Assembly: GCF_040546765.1 (NCBI RefSeq) | Contig: NZ_JBEPOK010000001.1 | Coordinates: 744,001 to 808,000, forward strand | DNA from: Arthrobacter sp. OAP107 | Lineage (GTDB): Bacteria; Actinomycetota; Actinomycetes; Actinomycetales; Micrococcaceae | Direction of reading: 5' to 3' | DNA: 64,000 nucleotides | In this document: positions 1 to 8,530 of the stretch, piece by piece | Position numbering within the stretch: position 1 is the stretch's first letter | Layout: every line of letters starts with the position of its first letter | Position numbers and translations under genes: made by a program | Notes under the pieces: model-generated | The model's database searches: none | The model's input: the letters and a program-made list of their open reading frames with translations, nothing else | Told to the model about the DNA's origin: nothing

Positions 1-54
1 GAGGGTGATCTTCCACAGGTCTGTCAGTTCCGTGTCGGGGGCGTCGGGCTTCAT
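1..54 (-). CDS. N-terminal fragment of a divergent gene, unknown product
   Basis: An ATG at 54 read leftwards opens 18 codons (begins MKPDAPDTELTDLWKITL) that run off the window edge without a stop. An AAGGAGAG ribosome binding site lies just upstream on the minus strand. The gene is divergent from paaZ and shares the 137-bp promoter region that carries a PaaR-like operator, so a role linked to phenylacetate metabolism is plausible. Eighteen residues are too few to name a family. Confidence 0.6.
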   Translation of the reverse strand, partial: MKPDAPDTELTDLWKITL

Positions 55-120
55 GGCTCTCCTTGGGTAGTGTGCGGTGCCTCTAGTGTGCAGCGGGGCA
101 CATTCATGTACTGTAGACAT

Positions 121-144
121 ATTACCGAACGGACGGTCAGTAAT
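121..144. promoter_or_regulatory. PaaR-like palindromic operator upstream of paaZ
   Basis: An imperfect palindrome with arms ATTAC and GTAAT and the core ACCGAACGGACGGT lies 48 bp before the paaZ start. Its reverse complement has the ACCGNNCGNNCGGT spacing that I recall for PaaR sites in Corynebacterium. Related sequences occur before the TetR gene (4569) and before paaI (8996), which supports one TetR-type repressor controlling all three promoters. Binding is inferred, not shown. Confidence 0.7.
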
Positions 145-191
145 GTTCTGGCCGGATCAGATTAGTCCCCCGTTGGAAGGACCCGTCAACG

Positions 192-2303
192 ATGACCACC
201 ACCGCCGCAGCCCCCGAAGCCACCCTGGACACCGTGGAAACCGTCCCCAGTTTCGTGCAGGATTCCTGGTGGACTCCCGACGCCGGCTCGGCAGCTTCCG
301 CTGTCGCCGTCCGAGATGCCAGCACGGGGGAGATCCTGGCCAAGGTGAGCACCGACGGGCTGGACCTGGCCGCCGTCGTGGATTACGGCCGCACCACGGG
401 CCAGACGGAACTCGGCAAGCTGACCTTCCACCAGCGTGCCCTCAAGCTCAAGGAACTGGCCCAGTACCTGAACGCGCGCCGCGAGCATTTTTACGCGTTC
501 TCCGCGCAGACCGGCGCCACCAAGATCGACTCGATGATCGACATCGACGGCGGCATCGGCGTGCTGTTCACCTTCGGATCCAAGGGCCGGCGCGAGCTGC
601 CCAACGCCCAGGTGGTGGTGGACGGCCCCATGGAGGTGCTGTCCAAGGACGGATCGTTTGCCGGCGAGCACATCTACACCCGCATCCCCGGCGTCGCCGT
701 GCAGATCAACGCGTTCAACTTCCCGGTCTGGGGCATGCTGGAAAAGCTCGCCCCCGCGTTCCTCGCCGGCGTCCCCACGATCGTCAAGCCGGCCACGCCC
801 ACGGGCTATGTCGCGGCGGCCGTGGTCAAGGCCATCATCGAATCCAACATCCTGCCCAAGGGATCGCTGCAGCTGATCTCCGGCTCGGTCCGCGGGCTGC
901 TGGACGTGCTGGATTACCGCGACCTCGTGGCCTTCACGGGCTCGGCGGCCACCTCGCAGTCCCTCAGGTCGCACCCGAACGTGGTGCTGGGCGGCGTGCG
1001 GTTCACGTCCGAGACCGACTCGCTCAACGCCGCCATCCTGGGCCCGGACGCCGTGGAGGGCACGCCGGAGTTCGATGCCTTCATCAAGTCCGTCGTCACC
1101 GAGATGACGGTCAAGGCCGGCCAGAAGTGCACCGCGATCCGCCGCGCCATCGTGCCGCAGGATCTGGTGCCCGCCGTGGTTTCCGCCATCGGCGCCCGGG
1201 TGGAGCAGCGCGTGGTGCTGGGCGATCCCCGGGCCGAGGGCGTCACCATGGGTGCGCTTGCCTCCCTCGAGCAGCTCGCCGATGTCCGGGCTGCCGTGCA
1301 GTCCATGCTCGACGCCGGCGGTGAGCTGGCGTACGGAACGCTTGATTCGCCGTCGGTCACCAGCGCGGACGGCGCCACTGGCGTCATCGAAGGGGGCGCC
1401 TTCATGTCTCCCGTGGTGCTTAGCTGGGCTGACGCGGAGGCCGATCCGGTCCACTCCCTGGAGGCGTTCGGGCCGGTCTCCTCAGTGATCGGATACAAGG
1501 ACATTCCCGACGCCGTCCGGCTTGCCGCCCGTGGCGGCGGGTCCCTGGTTGCCTCGGTCTGTACGAACGATCCGTCCGTGGCGCAGGAACTGGTCACCGG
1601 CATCGCGGCCCACCACGGCCGCGTGCTCATGCTGAACCGCGAGGACGCACGTTCGTCCACAGGCCATGGCTCTCCTGTCCCGCACCTGGTCCACGGCGGC
1701 CCGGGACGTGCCGGCGGCGGCGAGGAACTGGGCGGCATCCGCTCCGTGATGCACCACATGCAGCGCACCGCCATCCAGGGCTCGCCCAACATGCTGACCG
1801 CCGTGACCGGGATCTGGCACACCGGCGCCGACCGCAACTTCACCGTGGAGACCGAGGGCACCCACCCGTTCCGCAAGTCGCTGGAGACCCTGCGCATCGG
1901 CGACGCCGTCCGCTCGGACCTGCGGCAGGTGGCGCTCGAGGACATTTCCGCGTTCGCCAACTCAACCGGCGACACGTTCTACGCCCACACCAACCAGGAG
2001 GCCGCCGAGGCCAACCCGTTCTTCCCGGGCATCGTGGCGCACGGCTACCTGCTGCTGAGCTGGGCCGCGGGGCTGTTTGTGGAGCCTGCGCCGGGCCCGG
2101 TCCTGGCCAACTACGGCCTGGAGAACCTGCGCTTCATCACCCCTGTGGCTGCGGGCGATTCCATCCGGGTGACGCTGACCGCGAAGAAGATCACCCCGCG
2201 CGAGACCGACGAGTACGGCGAGGTGGCCTGGGACGCCGTCCTGACCAACCAGAACGACGACATCGTGGCTACCTACGACGTCCTCACCCTCGTGGAGAAG
2301 TAA
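192..2303 (+). CDS. paaZ: Bifunctional oxepin-CoA hydrolase / 3-oxo-5,6-dehydrosuberyl-CoA semialdehyde dehydrogenase
   Basis: This 703-residue protein opens the oxepin-CoA ring and oxidises the resulting aldehyde in aerobic phenylacetyl-CoA breakdown. Residues about 1-530 form an aldehyde dehydrogenase with the NAFNFPVWG segment and catalytic Cys313 in GQKCTAIRR. Residues about 540-703 form a MaoC-type hotdog hydratase with the catalytic dyad Asp594/His599 in GDTFYAH and the conserved VAHGYLL helix. Fusion and length match PaaZ of other bacteria. The start is supported by GGAAGG at 175-180. It stands alone, divergent from an unknown gene, with a PaaR-like site in its promoter. Cytoplasmic. 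Confidence 0.95.
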   Translation: MTTTAAAPEATLDTVETVPSFVQDSWWTPDAGSAASAVAVRDASTGEILAKVSTDGLDLAAVVDYGRTTGQTELGKLTFHQRALKLKELAQYLNARREHFYAFSAQTGATKIDSMIDIDGGIGVLFTFGSKGRRELPNAQVVVDGPMEVLSKDGSFAGEHIYTRIPGVAVQINAFNFPVWGMLEKLAPAFLAGVPTIVKPATPTGYVAAAVVKAIIESNILPKGSLQLISGSVRGLLDVLDYRDLVAFTGSAATSQSLRSHPNVVLGGVRFTSETDSLNAAILGPDAVEGTPEFDAFIKSVVTEMTVKAGQKCTAIRRAIVPQDLVPAVVSAIGARVEQRVVLGDPRAEGVTMGALASLEQLADVRAAVQSMLDAGGELAYGTLDSPSVTSADGATGVIEGGAFMSPVVLSWADAEADPVHSLEAFGPVSSVIGYKDIPDAVRLAARGGGSLVASVCTNDPSVAQELVTGIAAHHGRVLMLNREDARSSTGHGSPVPHLVHGGPGRAGGGEELGGIRSVMHHMQRTAIQGSPNMLTAVTGIWHTGADRNFTVETEGTHPFRKSLETLRIGDAVRSDLRQVALEDISAFANSTGDTFYAHTNQEAAEANPFFPGIVAHGYLLLSWAAGLFVEPAPGPVLANYGLENLRFITPVAAGDSIRVTLTAKKITPRETDEYGEVAWDAVLTNQNDDIVATYDVLTLVEK

Positions 2304-2306
2304 CCC

Positions 2307-2434
2307 GGACCCTCGCTCACATCCTGCAGGGTTTTCCGGGACCCTCCCTCAGGTCCTGCAGGGCTTTCCCGGACCCTCGCTCACATCCTGTCGGGTTTTT
2401 GGGGACGCGTCCTCAGGTCCTGCAGGGCGGGGCG
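2307..2434. repeat. Tandem array, four copies of a 32-bp unit
   Basis: Four consecutive 32-bp units beginning GGACCCTCGCTCACATCCTG fill the gap behind paaZ. Units 1 and 3 resemble each other (CACATCCTG), as do 2 and 4 (CAGGTCCTG), suggesting a higher-order 64-bp period. Read on the minus strand the core is CCTGCAGG followed by a GTGAG or CTGAG block, the same core and the same period as the arrays at 2939 and 35881. No coding potential seen. Confidence 0.85.
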
Positions 2435-2496
2435 GAATTTCGCCGGATCTTTCGGGGTTTTCCGGGCGTAAAATGACCCCCGTAGGAGGTGGCGAA

Positions 2497-2904
2497 ATGA
2501 CCCTAGCACTTAGAACAGCCACAACCGTCCTGCCTGTCGATGATCCGGACCGCGCCCGCGGATTTTACGCGGAAACGTTGGGCCTCCCACACCGTGGCAA
2601 GGCTGAGGATGGAAGCGATTTATTTGGCAACGCTGACGGCCCGATGCTGCAGCTGATGCCTGTGAAAGATGGAAAGCACTCCGAGCACACCACCTTGAGT
2701 TTCGAGGTCACCGATATTGAGCGGACCGTTCAGGACATGGAGTCCAGGGGCGTTCGGTTCCAGGACTATGACCTCCCCGATCTAAGGACCGATCACCACA
2801 TCTGTACAACCGACGCCGAGAAATGCGCCTGGTTCATGGACACCGAAAACAACATCCTCTGCATTCACGAGAGGCTCGGAACACAGGCTGAGTATCAGCT
2901 CTGA
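2497..2904 (+). CDS. VOC (glyoxalase/bleomycin-resistance) superfamily protein
   Basis: A 135-residue single-domain VOC protein. The conserved start of the fold is visible as TVLPVDDPDRARGFYAETLG and the C-terminal half carries AWFMDTENNILCIHE. The ATG at 2497 is chosen over one at 2473 because AGGAGGT sits 7 bp before it. It is closely related to the VOC protein at 51586: both share SRGVxFxxYDxPxLxT and the AWFxDxExNILxxxE ending. Substrate unknown; family members are metal-dependent lyases, dioxygenases or drug-binding proteins. It is monocistronic, followed by a strong terminator. Confidence 0.85.
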   Translation: MTLALRTATTVLPVDDPDRARGFYAETLGLPHRGKAEDGSDLFGNADGPMLQLMPVKDGKHSEHTTLSFEVTDIERTVQDMESRGVRFQDYDLPDLRTDHHICTTDAEKCAWFMDTENNILCIHERLGTQAEYQL

Positions 2905-2928
2905 TCCGCCGCACCGCCGCAGGTTCCC

Positions 2929-2967
2929 AAACCCTTCCTCGCCTAGCTGAGGAAGGGTTTGGTTTTT
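2929..2967 (+). terminator. Rho-independent terminator after the VOC gene
   Basis: A perfect 12-bp stem, AAACCCTTCCTC with GAGGAAGGGTTT, encloses an 8-base loop and is followed by GGTTTTT. It lies 24 bp after the stop. Its right arm is also the first unit of the 32-bp repeat array starting at 2939, so the repeat seems to have been recruited as a terminator. Confidence 0.85.
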
Positions 2968-3034
2968 AGTGGCGAAAGGTGAGGAGGCGTCCGGGAGGAG
3001 CCGGCGAGAGCTGAGGAAGGGTTTGGTTTTGGTC
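2939..3034. repeat. Second array of the 32-bp-period repeat, three diverged copies
   Basis: GGCGAAAGGTGAGGAGGCGT at 2971 and GGCGAGAGCTGAGGAAGGGT at 3003 are exactly 32 bp apart, and the AGCTGAGGAAGGGTTTGG block recurs 64 bp apart (2945, 3009). The GGTGAGGAGGCGT core matches GGTGAGGAAGCGT of the array at 35881. The array ends five bases before the stop codon of the DUF427 gene on the minus strand. Confidence 0.7.
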
Positions 3035-3038
3035 GGCG

Positions 3039-3872
3039 TCAGGACCAGGGGGTGACCGGGTGGTCCTGCCGCTCGCCGTCCACGTACACGTCGGCGCGCT
3101 CGTTGAAGAAGCAGACCAGGCCGTGGATCTGCCGGGCGTCAATGAACCGCGAATCATAGGCCCAGGCGATGTTCCTGCCCTTGGACGATTCAGGGTAACT
3201 CCAGTACCTGGCCTCGCCCTTGTAGGGGCAGATGGTCCGGTGCGGGCTGGCCTCCAGCAGGTCCAGCCGGACGTCCTCGGGCGGGATGTAGTACCGCACG
3301 GGAAGCAGCGTCTCATACAGCAGCTGGGCGCCGACGGTGTCGGCGAGCGCCACGCCGTCGAGCTTTACTTCGATGTGCCGGAGCGTGGCGCGGACGTCCA
3401 CGCGGTGGAACGGGTCCCGCGGGTGGCCGATGATTTCCTCGTGGTCCTCGAGCCAGTGAAACGCGCCGAAGTCCAGGATGACGTACCCTTCGAGATCCGG
3501 ATCAGAGGGCCGGAACGCCGCCCGCGGCACACTGAACGCGGACGCCACGACGTCGAGCTCCTCGCCGTCCGCCGTGTGCCGCCGGAACCCGGTCCGCGGG
3601 TCCAGCGCCTGCGGGGCGTCGGCCGACAGCCGGACGGGAAGCTCATCCGCCCCGCCGTCCCCCTCGGCCGCGGGCGGCTCGAGCCGCGCCAGCAGATCCT
3701 TCTCAGGCACGGCGTACACCGGGGTGACGCGTTTCGGTTCCCAGACCAGGAGGGCTTCCTGGGTGTCGACGACGGGACTTCCGTCGATGCCTGCACGGAT
3801 CCTCTTGGAGGTGGGCTGGTACCGCAGATCTGGAAATGCGCCGAACAGCAGCTCCGACAGTTTGGTGGCCAT
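3039..3872 (-). CDS. DUF427 domain-containing protein
   Basis: A 277-residue soluble protein with two DUF427-like halves. The second half carries the family signature CPYKGEARYWSYP, then WAYDSRF and the closing VCFFNERADVYVDGERQ. The first half has a weaker equivalent around EALLVWEPKRVTPVYAVPE. DUF427 proteins are small beta-fold proteins of unknown biochemical role, widespread in actinobacteria. The ATG at 3872 has no clear Shine-Dalgarno sequence. It lies behind the TetR gene on the same strand with a 66-bp gap and could be weakly cotranscribed. Confidence 0.85.
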   Translation of the reverse strand: MATKLSELLFGAFPDLRYQPTSKRIRAGIDGSPVVDTQEALLVWEPKRVTPVYAVPEKDLLARLEPPAAEGDGGADELPVRLSADAPQALDPRTGFRRHTADGEELDVVASAFSVPRAAFRPSDPDLEGYVILDFGAFHWLEDHEEIIGHPRDPFHRVDVRATLRHIEVKLDGVALADTVGAQLLYETLLPVRYYIPPEDVRLDLLEASPHRTICPYKGEARYWSYPESSKGRNIAWAYDSRFIDARQIHGLVCFFNERADVYVDGERQDHPVTPWS

Positions 3873-3938
3873 GCATTCAGGGTGGGCACCCGGACGCCCG
3901 GCGTCAACGCCTAATTGTTGAGGGCCGGAGCCCTGGGC

Positions 3939-4553
3939 TCAGGCCTTCGCGTGCAGGCCGTCGAACGCCATGGTGATGACGTCGTCGGCCAGCTTTTCGG
4001 GTGAGAGCGAACCGCCGGGCTTGTACCACTCAACGATCGAGTTGATGGTTCCGAACAGGAGCCGTGTGACGGTGCGGGGGTCGATGTCCTGGCGCAGCGA
4101 TCCCTCGTCGCGGGCGGCGGAGATCAGCCCCGCCACCTTGTGGTCGAAGGCGCGGCGGCGTTCCATGGCATTCCGCTCGATGTCCGTGTTGCCGCGCAGC
4201 CGCAGCAGCAGCGTGACGAAGGGCAGCCGCTCCACCAGCACGGCGATGGTCTGGCGCAGCACGAACTCCAGCCGCGCGTCCGCCGCCCCCGAGGTGGCCC
4301 CCGGCTGGTCCAGGATGGCCTCCAGGCCGCCGAGCGCATGGTCCAGGGCGAGCTTCAGCAGGTCGCCCTTGGACGGCACGTGATGGTAGATGGCCGACTT
4401 GGAGATGCCCAGGTTTTCGGCGAGGATGCCCATGGATGTGGCATCGTAGCCGTGGCGGTTGAAGACGTCGACGGCGATCAGCAGCACGGACTGCTGGTCG
4501 TAGCCCGGACGGCCGCGTTTGGTGGGTGCTGTGCTGGCTGCTGTACTCGGCAT
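3939..4553 (-). CDS. paaR: TetR-family regulator, probable phenylacetate repressor PaaR
   Basis: A 204-residue regulator. The N-terminal TetR helix-turn-helix is clear (AVDVFNRHGYDATSMGILAE then LGISKSAIYHHVPSKGDLL), followed by an all-helical ligand domain. The frame stays open for 72 more codons upstream, but those are Pro/Arg-rich and lie across the operator, so the ATG at 4553 is preferred despite a poor ribosome site. Position between paaZ and paaI-paaK, and operator-like sequence at its own start, suggest an autoregulated phenylacetyl-CoA-responsive repressor. The ligand is inferred from known actinobacterial PaaR proteins. Confidence 0.8.
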   Translation of the reverse strand: MPSTAASTAPTKRGRPGYDQQSVLLIAVDVFNRHGYDATSMGILAENLGISKSAIYHHVPSKGDLLKLALDHALGGLEAILDQPGATSGAADARLEFVLRQTIAVLVERLPFVTLLLRLRGNTDIERNAMERRRAFDHKVAGLISAARDEGSLRQDIDPRTVTRLLFGTINSIVEWYKPGGSLSPEKLADDVITMAFDGLHAKA

Positions 4554-4568
4554 ACGGGCTATTTTCTC

Positions 4569-4586
4569 ATGAACGTTCGGTAATCC
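4569..4586. promoter_or_regulatory. PaaR-like operator at the regulator's own promoter
   Basis: Read on the minus strand this is GGGATTACCGAACGTTCA, matching the left arm and centre of the site at 121 (ATTACCGAACG) and nearly identical to the site at 8996 (TTTACCGAATGTTCATTAG). One arm (ACCGAACG) is well kept and the other is degenerate. It lies 16 bp before the chosen start, a position suited to autorepression. Confidence 0.6.
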
Positions 4587-4872
4587 CGGCACGGGCGAAA
4601 ACAACACGCCCCACAGTGCGGGCTCGTGGTGCGGCCCCGGGCATCCAGGACGGTCGGCAGACCGCCTATTCGGAGGGTCTGCGCGGTTGGCCATCAGTAT
4701 TTTCCCAAGGTGCTGACCCCACAGTTTCGCCAGGGGAGTAGCGGCAGGAAAAGCTGGCCCGCAGGACAAGGAGGTCCCCGCGGCCGGGATTCGGTCTCAT
4801 AACCAAACATATTGGGTTGACCGCCGGGGCAGTGGAGTTGGCACATGCCCCCATGCCAAGGAGGCGCAGACT
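4587..4872. other. Intergenic region before the multicopper oxidase gene
   Basis: About 285 bp separate the divergent TetR and oxidase genes. I see an imperfect inverted repeat AACCAAACATATTGGGTT at 4801-4818 that could be a regulator site, and AAGGAGGCGCAGACT directly before the oxidase start. No canonical copper-repressor box or -35/-10 pair is convincing. Open frames here are low-complexity shadows. Confidence 0.4.
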
Positions 4873-7062
4873 ATGTCTGATGAATCTGAGAACACCAACG
4901 GGCTGAGACGCCGCGCGCTGATACGCCTGGGCGCGGCCGGAGGAGCCGGCGCCGCGCTCGCGGCAGCACACACCTGGGCCAGCCCGCTGCTGGCCCGAAG
5001 TGGGCTCCTGTCGCCCGACGGCGCATTCGCCGCCACGTCAACAGCCCTGAGTGATGAGCTCTTCTACATTGAAAAGTACCCGACAAGCCCGTTGATCATT
5101 TCGCCGTTCAGCGATCCGCTGCCGATCCCGAAAGCGCTGGCGCCGGTAGCGAAATCGGTGGTGGATACGTGGAACAATCCGCCCGGACCCGGACCGGGCC
5201 AGCAGAACTCGCTGCGCAATGAGCAGCACCAGCTCTGGCCAGGCCGGATCGGCTATCCGGATCCCATTGTCTACAAGATCAACGTGCTGCTCCGGACCCA
5301 CAAATTCACCACGTCGCAGGTGCTGCCGATCGACTCAGACGGCAATCCGACGCGGTCGTTCGACGCGCTCGGCAGAAGGATCGAAGCGGGCATCAAGCGC
5401 ACGCTTCCGCTCAGCACCATCTACGGTTTTAACGGCACCTTTCCCGGGCCCATGATCAACGCTGAGTACGGCAAGCCGGTGCTGGTCCGGTTCGAGAACC
5501 ACCTGGATGAGAACCCGCTCAATCTGGACCGCCAGGACTTCGGCTCACCGGACTGGTCCTTCCTGACCCACCTGCACAACGGCCACACGGCGCCGGAGAG
5601 CGACGGAAATCCGCACTACTCGATGACGGCCGGGCCGAAGCATCCGGGCTTCCGGCCGCAGATGTTCGTCGACAACCTGTACCTGAACTGGCCCGCCGGC
5701 GGCGACGACCGGGAGAAGCAAAGCTTCTTCTGGTTCCACGACCACACCATGGACCACACCGGCTCGAACGTCTACAAGGGCATGGTGGGCATCTATCCAA
5801 TCTATGACCCGAAGAACGGCACGGACATGGGCGACGAACGCCAGGGCCTCCGGCTGCCCGGTGTCCGGACAAACAATCCGGACGGGTCATTCGACGTCAA
5901 GTACGACGTCCCGCTGGTCTTCTACGACTGCCGGCTGGATGACGGCGTCACCATCCACAAGGACATCCACGACGTCCAGGGCGAATTTCCGGCGGCCAAA
6001 AACCCGGCCACACATCCGGAATGGTGGGGCAAGACGTTCTACAAGCACTTTCCCAACCACGGGTTCGTGGGCGACATCTTCACCGTGAACGGCACCGCTT
6101 CTCCGGTCATGGAGGTGAAGCGGCGCAAATACCGCTTCCGGTTCCTTGACGCCTCGGTCTCCAGGATCTACGAGTTCAAGCTGATGAGCTCCACGCAGGG
6201 CCCCAAATCGTCGGCGTCACTCGGCTATCAGGACGACGAGCTGGAGGGTCAGTACCGCATCCCGGACGGGCAGCAGTGCATGCAGTTCACCCAGATAGCG
6301 TCCGACGGCGGGCTGTTGCCCGTACCGATCAAACGCGATTCCTTTGAGCTGTGGCCGGCCAAGCGACGTGAAGTGATCGTGGACTTCACGAAGTACCAGG
6401 ACGGGACACCCACCACCAAGGGCGACGTCATCTACCTCACCAACGTGATGAAGATGCCCAACGGCCGCATGTGGAGCAACTCGTCCCGGTTCTTCCCCGA
6501 TCCCAAGTACAGGGTCCCGGTGCTCAAGTTCGTGATCGGGGATACGGCGCCGGACGACAGCAGGATCCCCACGGCGCTCCGCCCACTGCCGCCGCTGCCG
6601 AGCAACTGGCAGACCATGCTGGACAACCGCATGATCTTTGAGGTGAAGCGCGGCAGCGTGGCCGGGGAGACCGAATGGCTGATCAACGGCAAGCCCTTTG
6701 ATCCCGCGAAGGTGCTGGCGAGCCTTCCTAACCGGGCAGGCCGCACGCCGTTGGCCCAGCAGAAGACGGGCAGCTTCAATCTTTGGGAACTCCGCAACGG
6801 CGGTGGTGGCTGGGTGCATCCCTTCCACCTGCACATGGAGGAGCACCGGACCGTCATGCGCAACGGCAGGGACGTGACCCGCACCGTGGATCCGGGGCAT
6901 CCGGACGACGTCTCCAAGGAAGACCTGACAGCGCTGGATCCGGGTGAGTCGGTGATCGTCTATCGCGGCTTCCGCGACTTCGTGGGCCCGTATGTGGCGC
7001 ACTGCCACAACCTGGCCCACGAGGACCACGCCATGATGTTCGGCTGGGAGATCACGCCCTGA
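4873..7062 (+). CDS. Tat-exported multicopper oxidase
   Basis: A 729-residue secreted oxidase. The N-terminus has a twin-arginine signal (LRRRALIRLGAAGGAGAALA, cleavage near residue 45). All four copper motifs are present: HLHNGH, FHDHTMDHT, HPFHLHMEEH and the type-1 motif HCHNLAHEDHAMM. The layout resembles CotA/bilirubin-oxidase-like three-domain enzymes that oxidise phenols, bilirubin or metals such as Mn(II) with reduction of O2. Domain spacing is larger than in CueO and there is no Met-rich insert. The AAGGAGG site fixes the start. Monocistronic; no copper genes adjoin, so substrate remains open. Confidence 0.93.
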   Translation: MSDESENTNGLRRRALIRLGAAGGAGAALAAAHTWASPLLARSGLLSPDGAFAATSTALSDELFYIEKYPTSPLIISPFSDPLPIPKALAPVAKSVVDTWNNPPGPGPGQQNSLRNEQHQLWPGRIGYPDPIVYKINVLLRTHKFTTSQVLPIDSDGNPTRSFDALGRRIEAGIKRTLPLSTIYGFNGTFPGPMINAEYGKPVLVRFENHLDENPLNLDRQDFGSPDWSFLTHLHNGHTAPESDGNPHYSMTAGPKHPGFRPQMFVDNLYLNWPAGGDDREKQSFFWFHDHTMDHTGSNVYKGMVGIYPIYDPKNGTDMGDERQGLRLPGVRTNNPDGSFDVKYDVPLVFYDCRLDDGVTIHKDIHDVQGEFPAAKNPATHPEWWGKTFYKHFPNHGFVGDIFTVNGTASPVMEVKRRKYRFRFLDASVSRIYEFKLMSSTQGPKSSASLGYQDDELEGQYRIPDGQQCMQFTQIASDGGLLPVPIKRDSFELWPAKRREVIVDFTKYQDGTPTTKGDVIYLTNVMKMPNGRMWSNSSRFFPDPKYRVPVLKFVIGDTAPDDSRIPTALRPLPPLPSNWQTMLDNRMIFEVKRGSVAGETEWLINGKPFDPAKVLASLPNRAGRTPLAQQKTGSFNLWELRNGGGGWVHPFHLHMEEHRTVMRNGRDVTRTVDPGHPDDVSKEDLTALDPGESVIVYRGFRDFVGPYVAHCHNLAHEDHAMMFGWEITP

Positions 7063-7097
7063 CCGGGAACCTGAACCAGGGCGCCAAGAAAAGTGCG

Positions 7098-7129
7098 GGC
7101 CGGGACCCGTCCTCGGACGGATCCCGGCC
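7098..7129. terminator. Bidirectional hairpin between convergent oxidase and paaK
   Basis: Fifteen-base arms (GGCCGGGACCCGTCC and GGACGGATCCCGGCC) with one mismatch and a 2-base apex form a strong hairpin in the 90-bp gap. It lacks a good T-run on either side, so it may work with Rho or as a 3' stabiliser. Confidence 0.6.
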
Positions 7130-7152
7130 TGCAGTGCTCGGCGGCCGGTGGC

Positions 7153-8520
7153 CTACCCCTTCGGGCGCAGGTCGTAGATCCGGCGCAGCTTGCCGTTGGA
7201 ACGCTCGAGCGAGCCGGGTTCCACCACATCCACGGTGCACGAAGAACCCACGTGGATCTTGATCTGTTCGCGCAGGGTGCGGGCCGCCGTCGTGCTGTCC
7301 TGGGCCGTGACATTGTCACGGCGCTCGATTTTTACTGTCAGTTGGTCCATCCGCTGGCCCTCGGGCCGGGTGAGCTCGAGCTGGAAGTGCGGGCTGAGCT
7401 CGGGGATGCGCAGCGCGATTTCCTCGATCTGGGACGGGAAGAGGTTCACGCCGCGGAGGATGATCATGTCGTCGCTGCGGCCGGTGATGCGTCCCATCCG
7501 GCGGTGCGCCGGGCGGGCGGTGCCCGGAAGCAGGCGGGTGAGGTCCTTGGTGCGGTAGCGGATGATCGGCAGGGCTTCCTTCGTGAGCGAGGTGAACACC
7601 AGTTCGCCGTGCTCGCCGTCGCCCAGCACGTTCTCCTTGCCCGGTGCGGGGCTGAAGGGGTCGATGATCTCCGGCCGGAAGTGGTCCTCCCAGATGTGGC
7701 TGCCGTCCTGGGTCTCCACACATTCGCCCGCGACACCGGGGCCCATGACCTCGGAGAGCCCGTAAATATCACAGGCCTTGATGTTCATGGTGACCTCGAG
7801 CTCGTGGCGCATCTCCTGCGTCCACGGCTCGGCGCCGAGCACCGCGTACTTCAGCGAGGTGGACGTGGGGTCGATTCCCATGTGGGCCATGGCATCGGCG
7901 ATGGTCAGCAGGTACGTGGGCGTGGCCAGGATGGCGTCGGGCTTGAAGTCCTGGATCAGCTGGATCTGGCGCTCGGTCTGGCCGCCGGACATCGGAATCA
8001 CGGTGCAGCCGAGGGCCTCGGCGCCGGCGTGGGCACCCAGCCCGCCGGTAAACAGGCCGTACCCGTACGCGTTGTGGACCTTCATGCCGGGGCGGACACC
8101 GGACGCGCGCAGGCAGCGGGCCACCAGTTTGGCCCAGTCGGCAAGGTCCTGCTTGGTGTACCCGACGACGGTGGGCCGGCCCGTGGTCCCCGAACTCGCA
8201 TGCACGCGCGCCACCTCGCTCTGCGGGACGGCGAACATCCCGAACGGGTATTCCTGACGCAGGTCCTCCTTGGTGGTGAAGGGGAAGTTGCCGAGGTCGG
8301 CGAGTTCACGCAGGTCTGAAGGGTGGATGCCGGCATCGTCGAACTTGCGCTTGTACAGCGGAACGCGGTCGTAGGCATACGCGATGGTGTGCTGAAGCCG
8401 GCTGAGCTGCAGCGTCTCGAGCTCGTCCCGGGACATCATTTCCTCGGGGTCGAGGACGGCGTCGGTGGGCGTGGCGACAGTGGGAGCGGCGACGGCGGGT
8501 TCAGGGACGTGGAGGGTCAT
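7153..8520 (-). CDS. paaK: Phenylacetate--CoA ligase
   Basis: A 455-residue AMP-forming ligase that activates phenylacetate to phenylacetyl-CoA, the entry step of the pathway and probably the source of the regulator's ligand. The P-loop-like SSGTTGRPTVVGYT lies near residue 110, DIYGLSEVMGPG and the YRTKDLTRL adenylation motif follow, and the PaaK C-terminal domain (GRSDDMIILRGVNLFPSQIE) closes it. The ATG at 8520 is preferred because AGGAAG precedes it; the frame extends upstream but runs into paaI. It follows paaI by 10 bp in one operon. Confidence 0.96.
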   Translation of the reverse strand: MTLHVPEPAVAAPTVATPTDAVLDPEEMMSRDELETLQLSRLQHTIAYAYDRVPLYKRKFDDAGIHPSDLRELADLGNFPFTTKEDLRQEYPFGMFAVPQSEVARVHASSGTTGRPTVVGYTKQDLADWAKLVARCLRASGVRPGMKVHNAYGYGLFTGGLGAHAGAEALGCTVIPMSGGQTERQIQLIQDFKPDAILATPTYLLTIADAMAHMGIDPTSTSLKYAVLGAEPWTQEMRHELEVTMNIKACDIYGLSEVMGPGVAGECVETQDGSHIWEDHFRPEIIDPFSPAPGKENVLGDGEHGELVFTSLTKEALPIIRYRTKDLTRLLPGTARPAHRRMGRITGRSDDMIILRGVNLFPSQIEEIALRIPELSPHFQLELTRPEGQRMDQLTVKIERRDNVTAQDSTTAARTLREQIKIHVGSSCTVDVVEPGSLERSNGKLRRIYDLRPKG

Positions 8521-8530
8521 GATCTGCTTC

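Noticed and set aside
2307..3034. Periodic 32-bp repeats as a CRISPR array
   Set aside because: Units are directly adjacent with no unique spacers, copies diverge along their whole length and no cas genes are in the window.
4554..4769. An upstream start for the TetR regulator adding 72 residues
   Set aside because: The extension is Pro/Arg-rich, precedes the normal TetR N-terminus and covers the operator-like site, so the ATG at 4553 is preferred.
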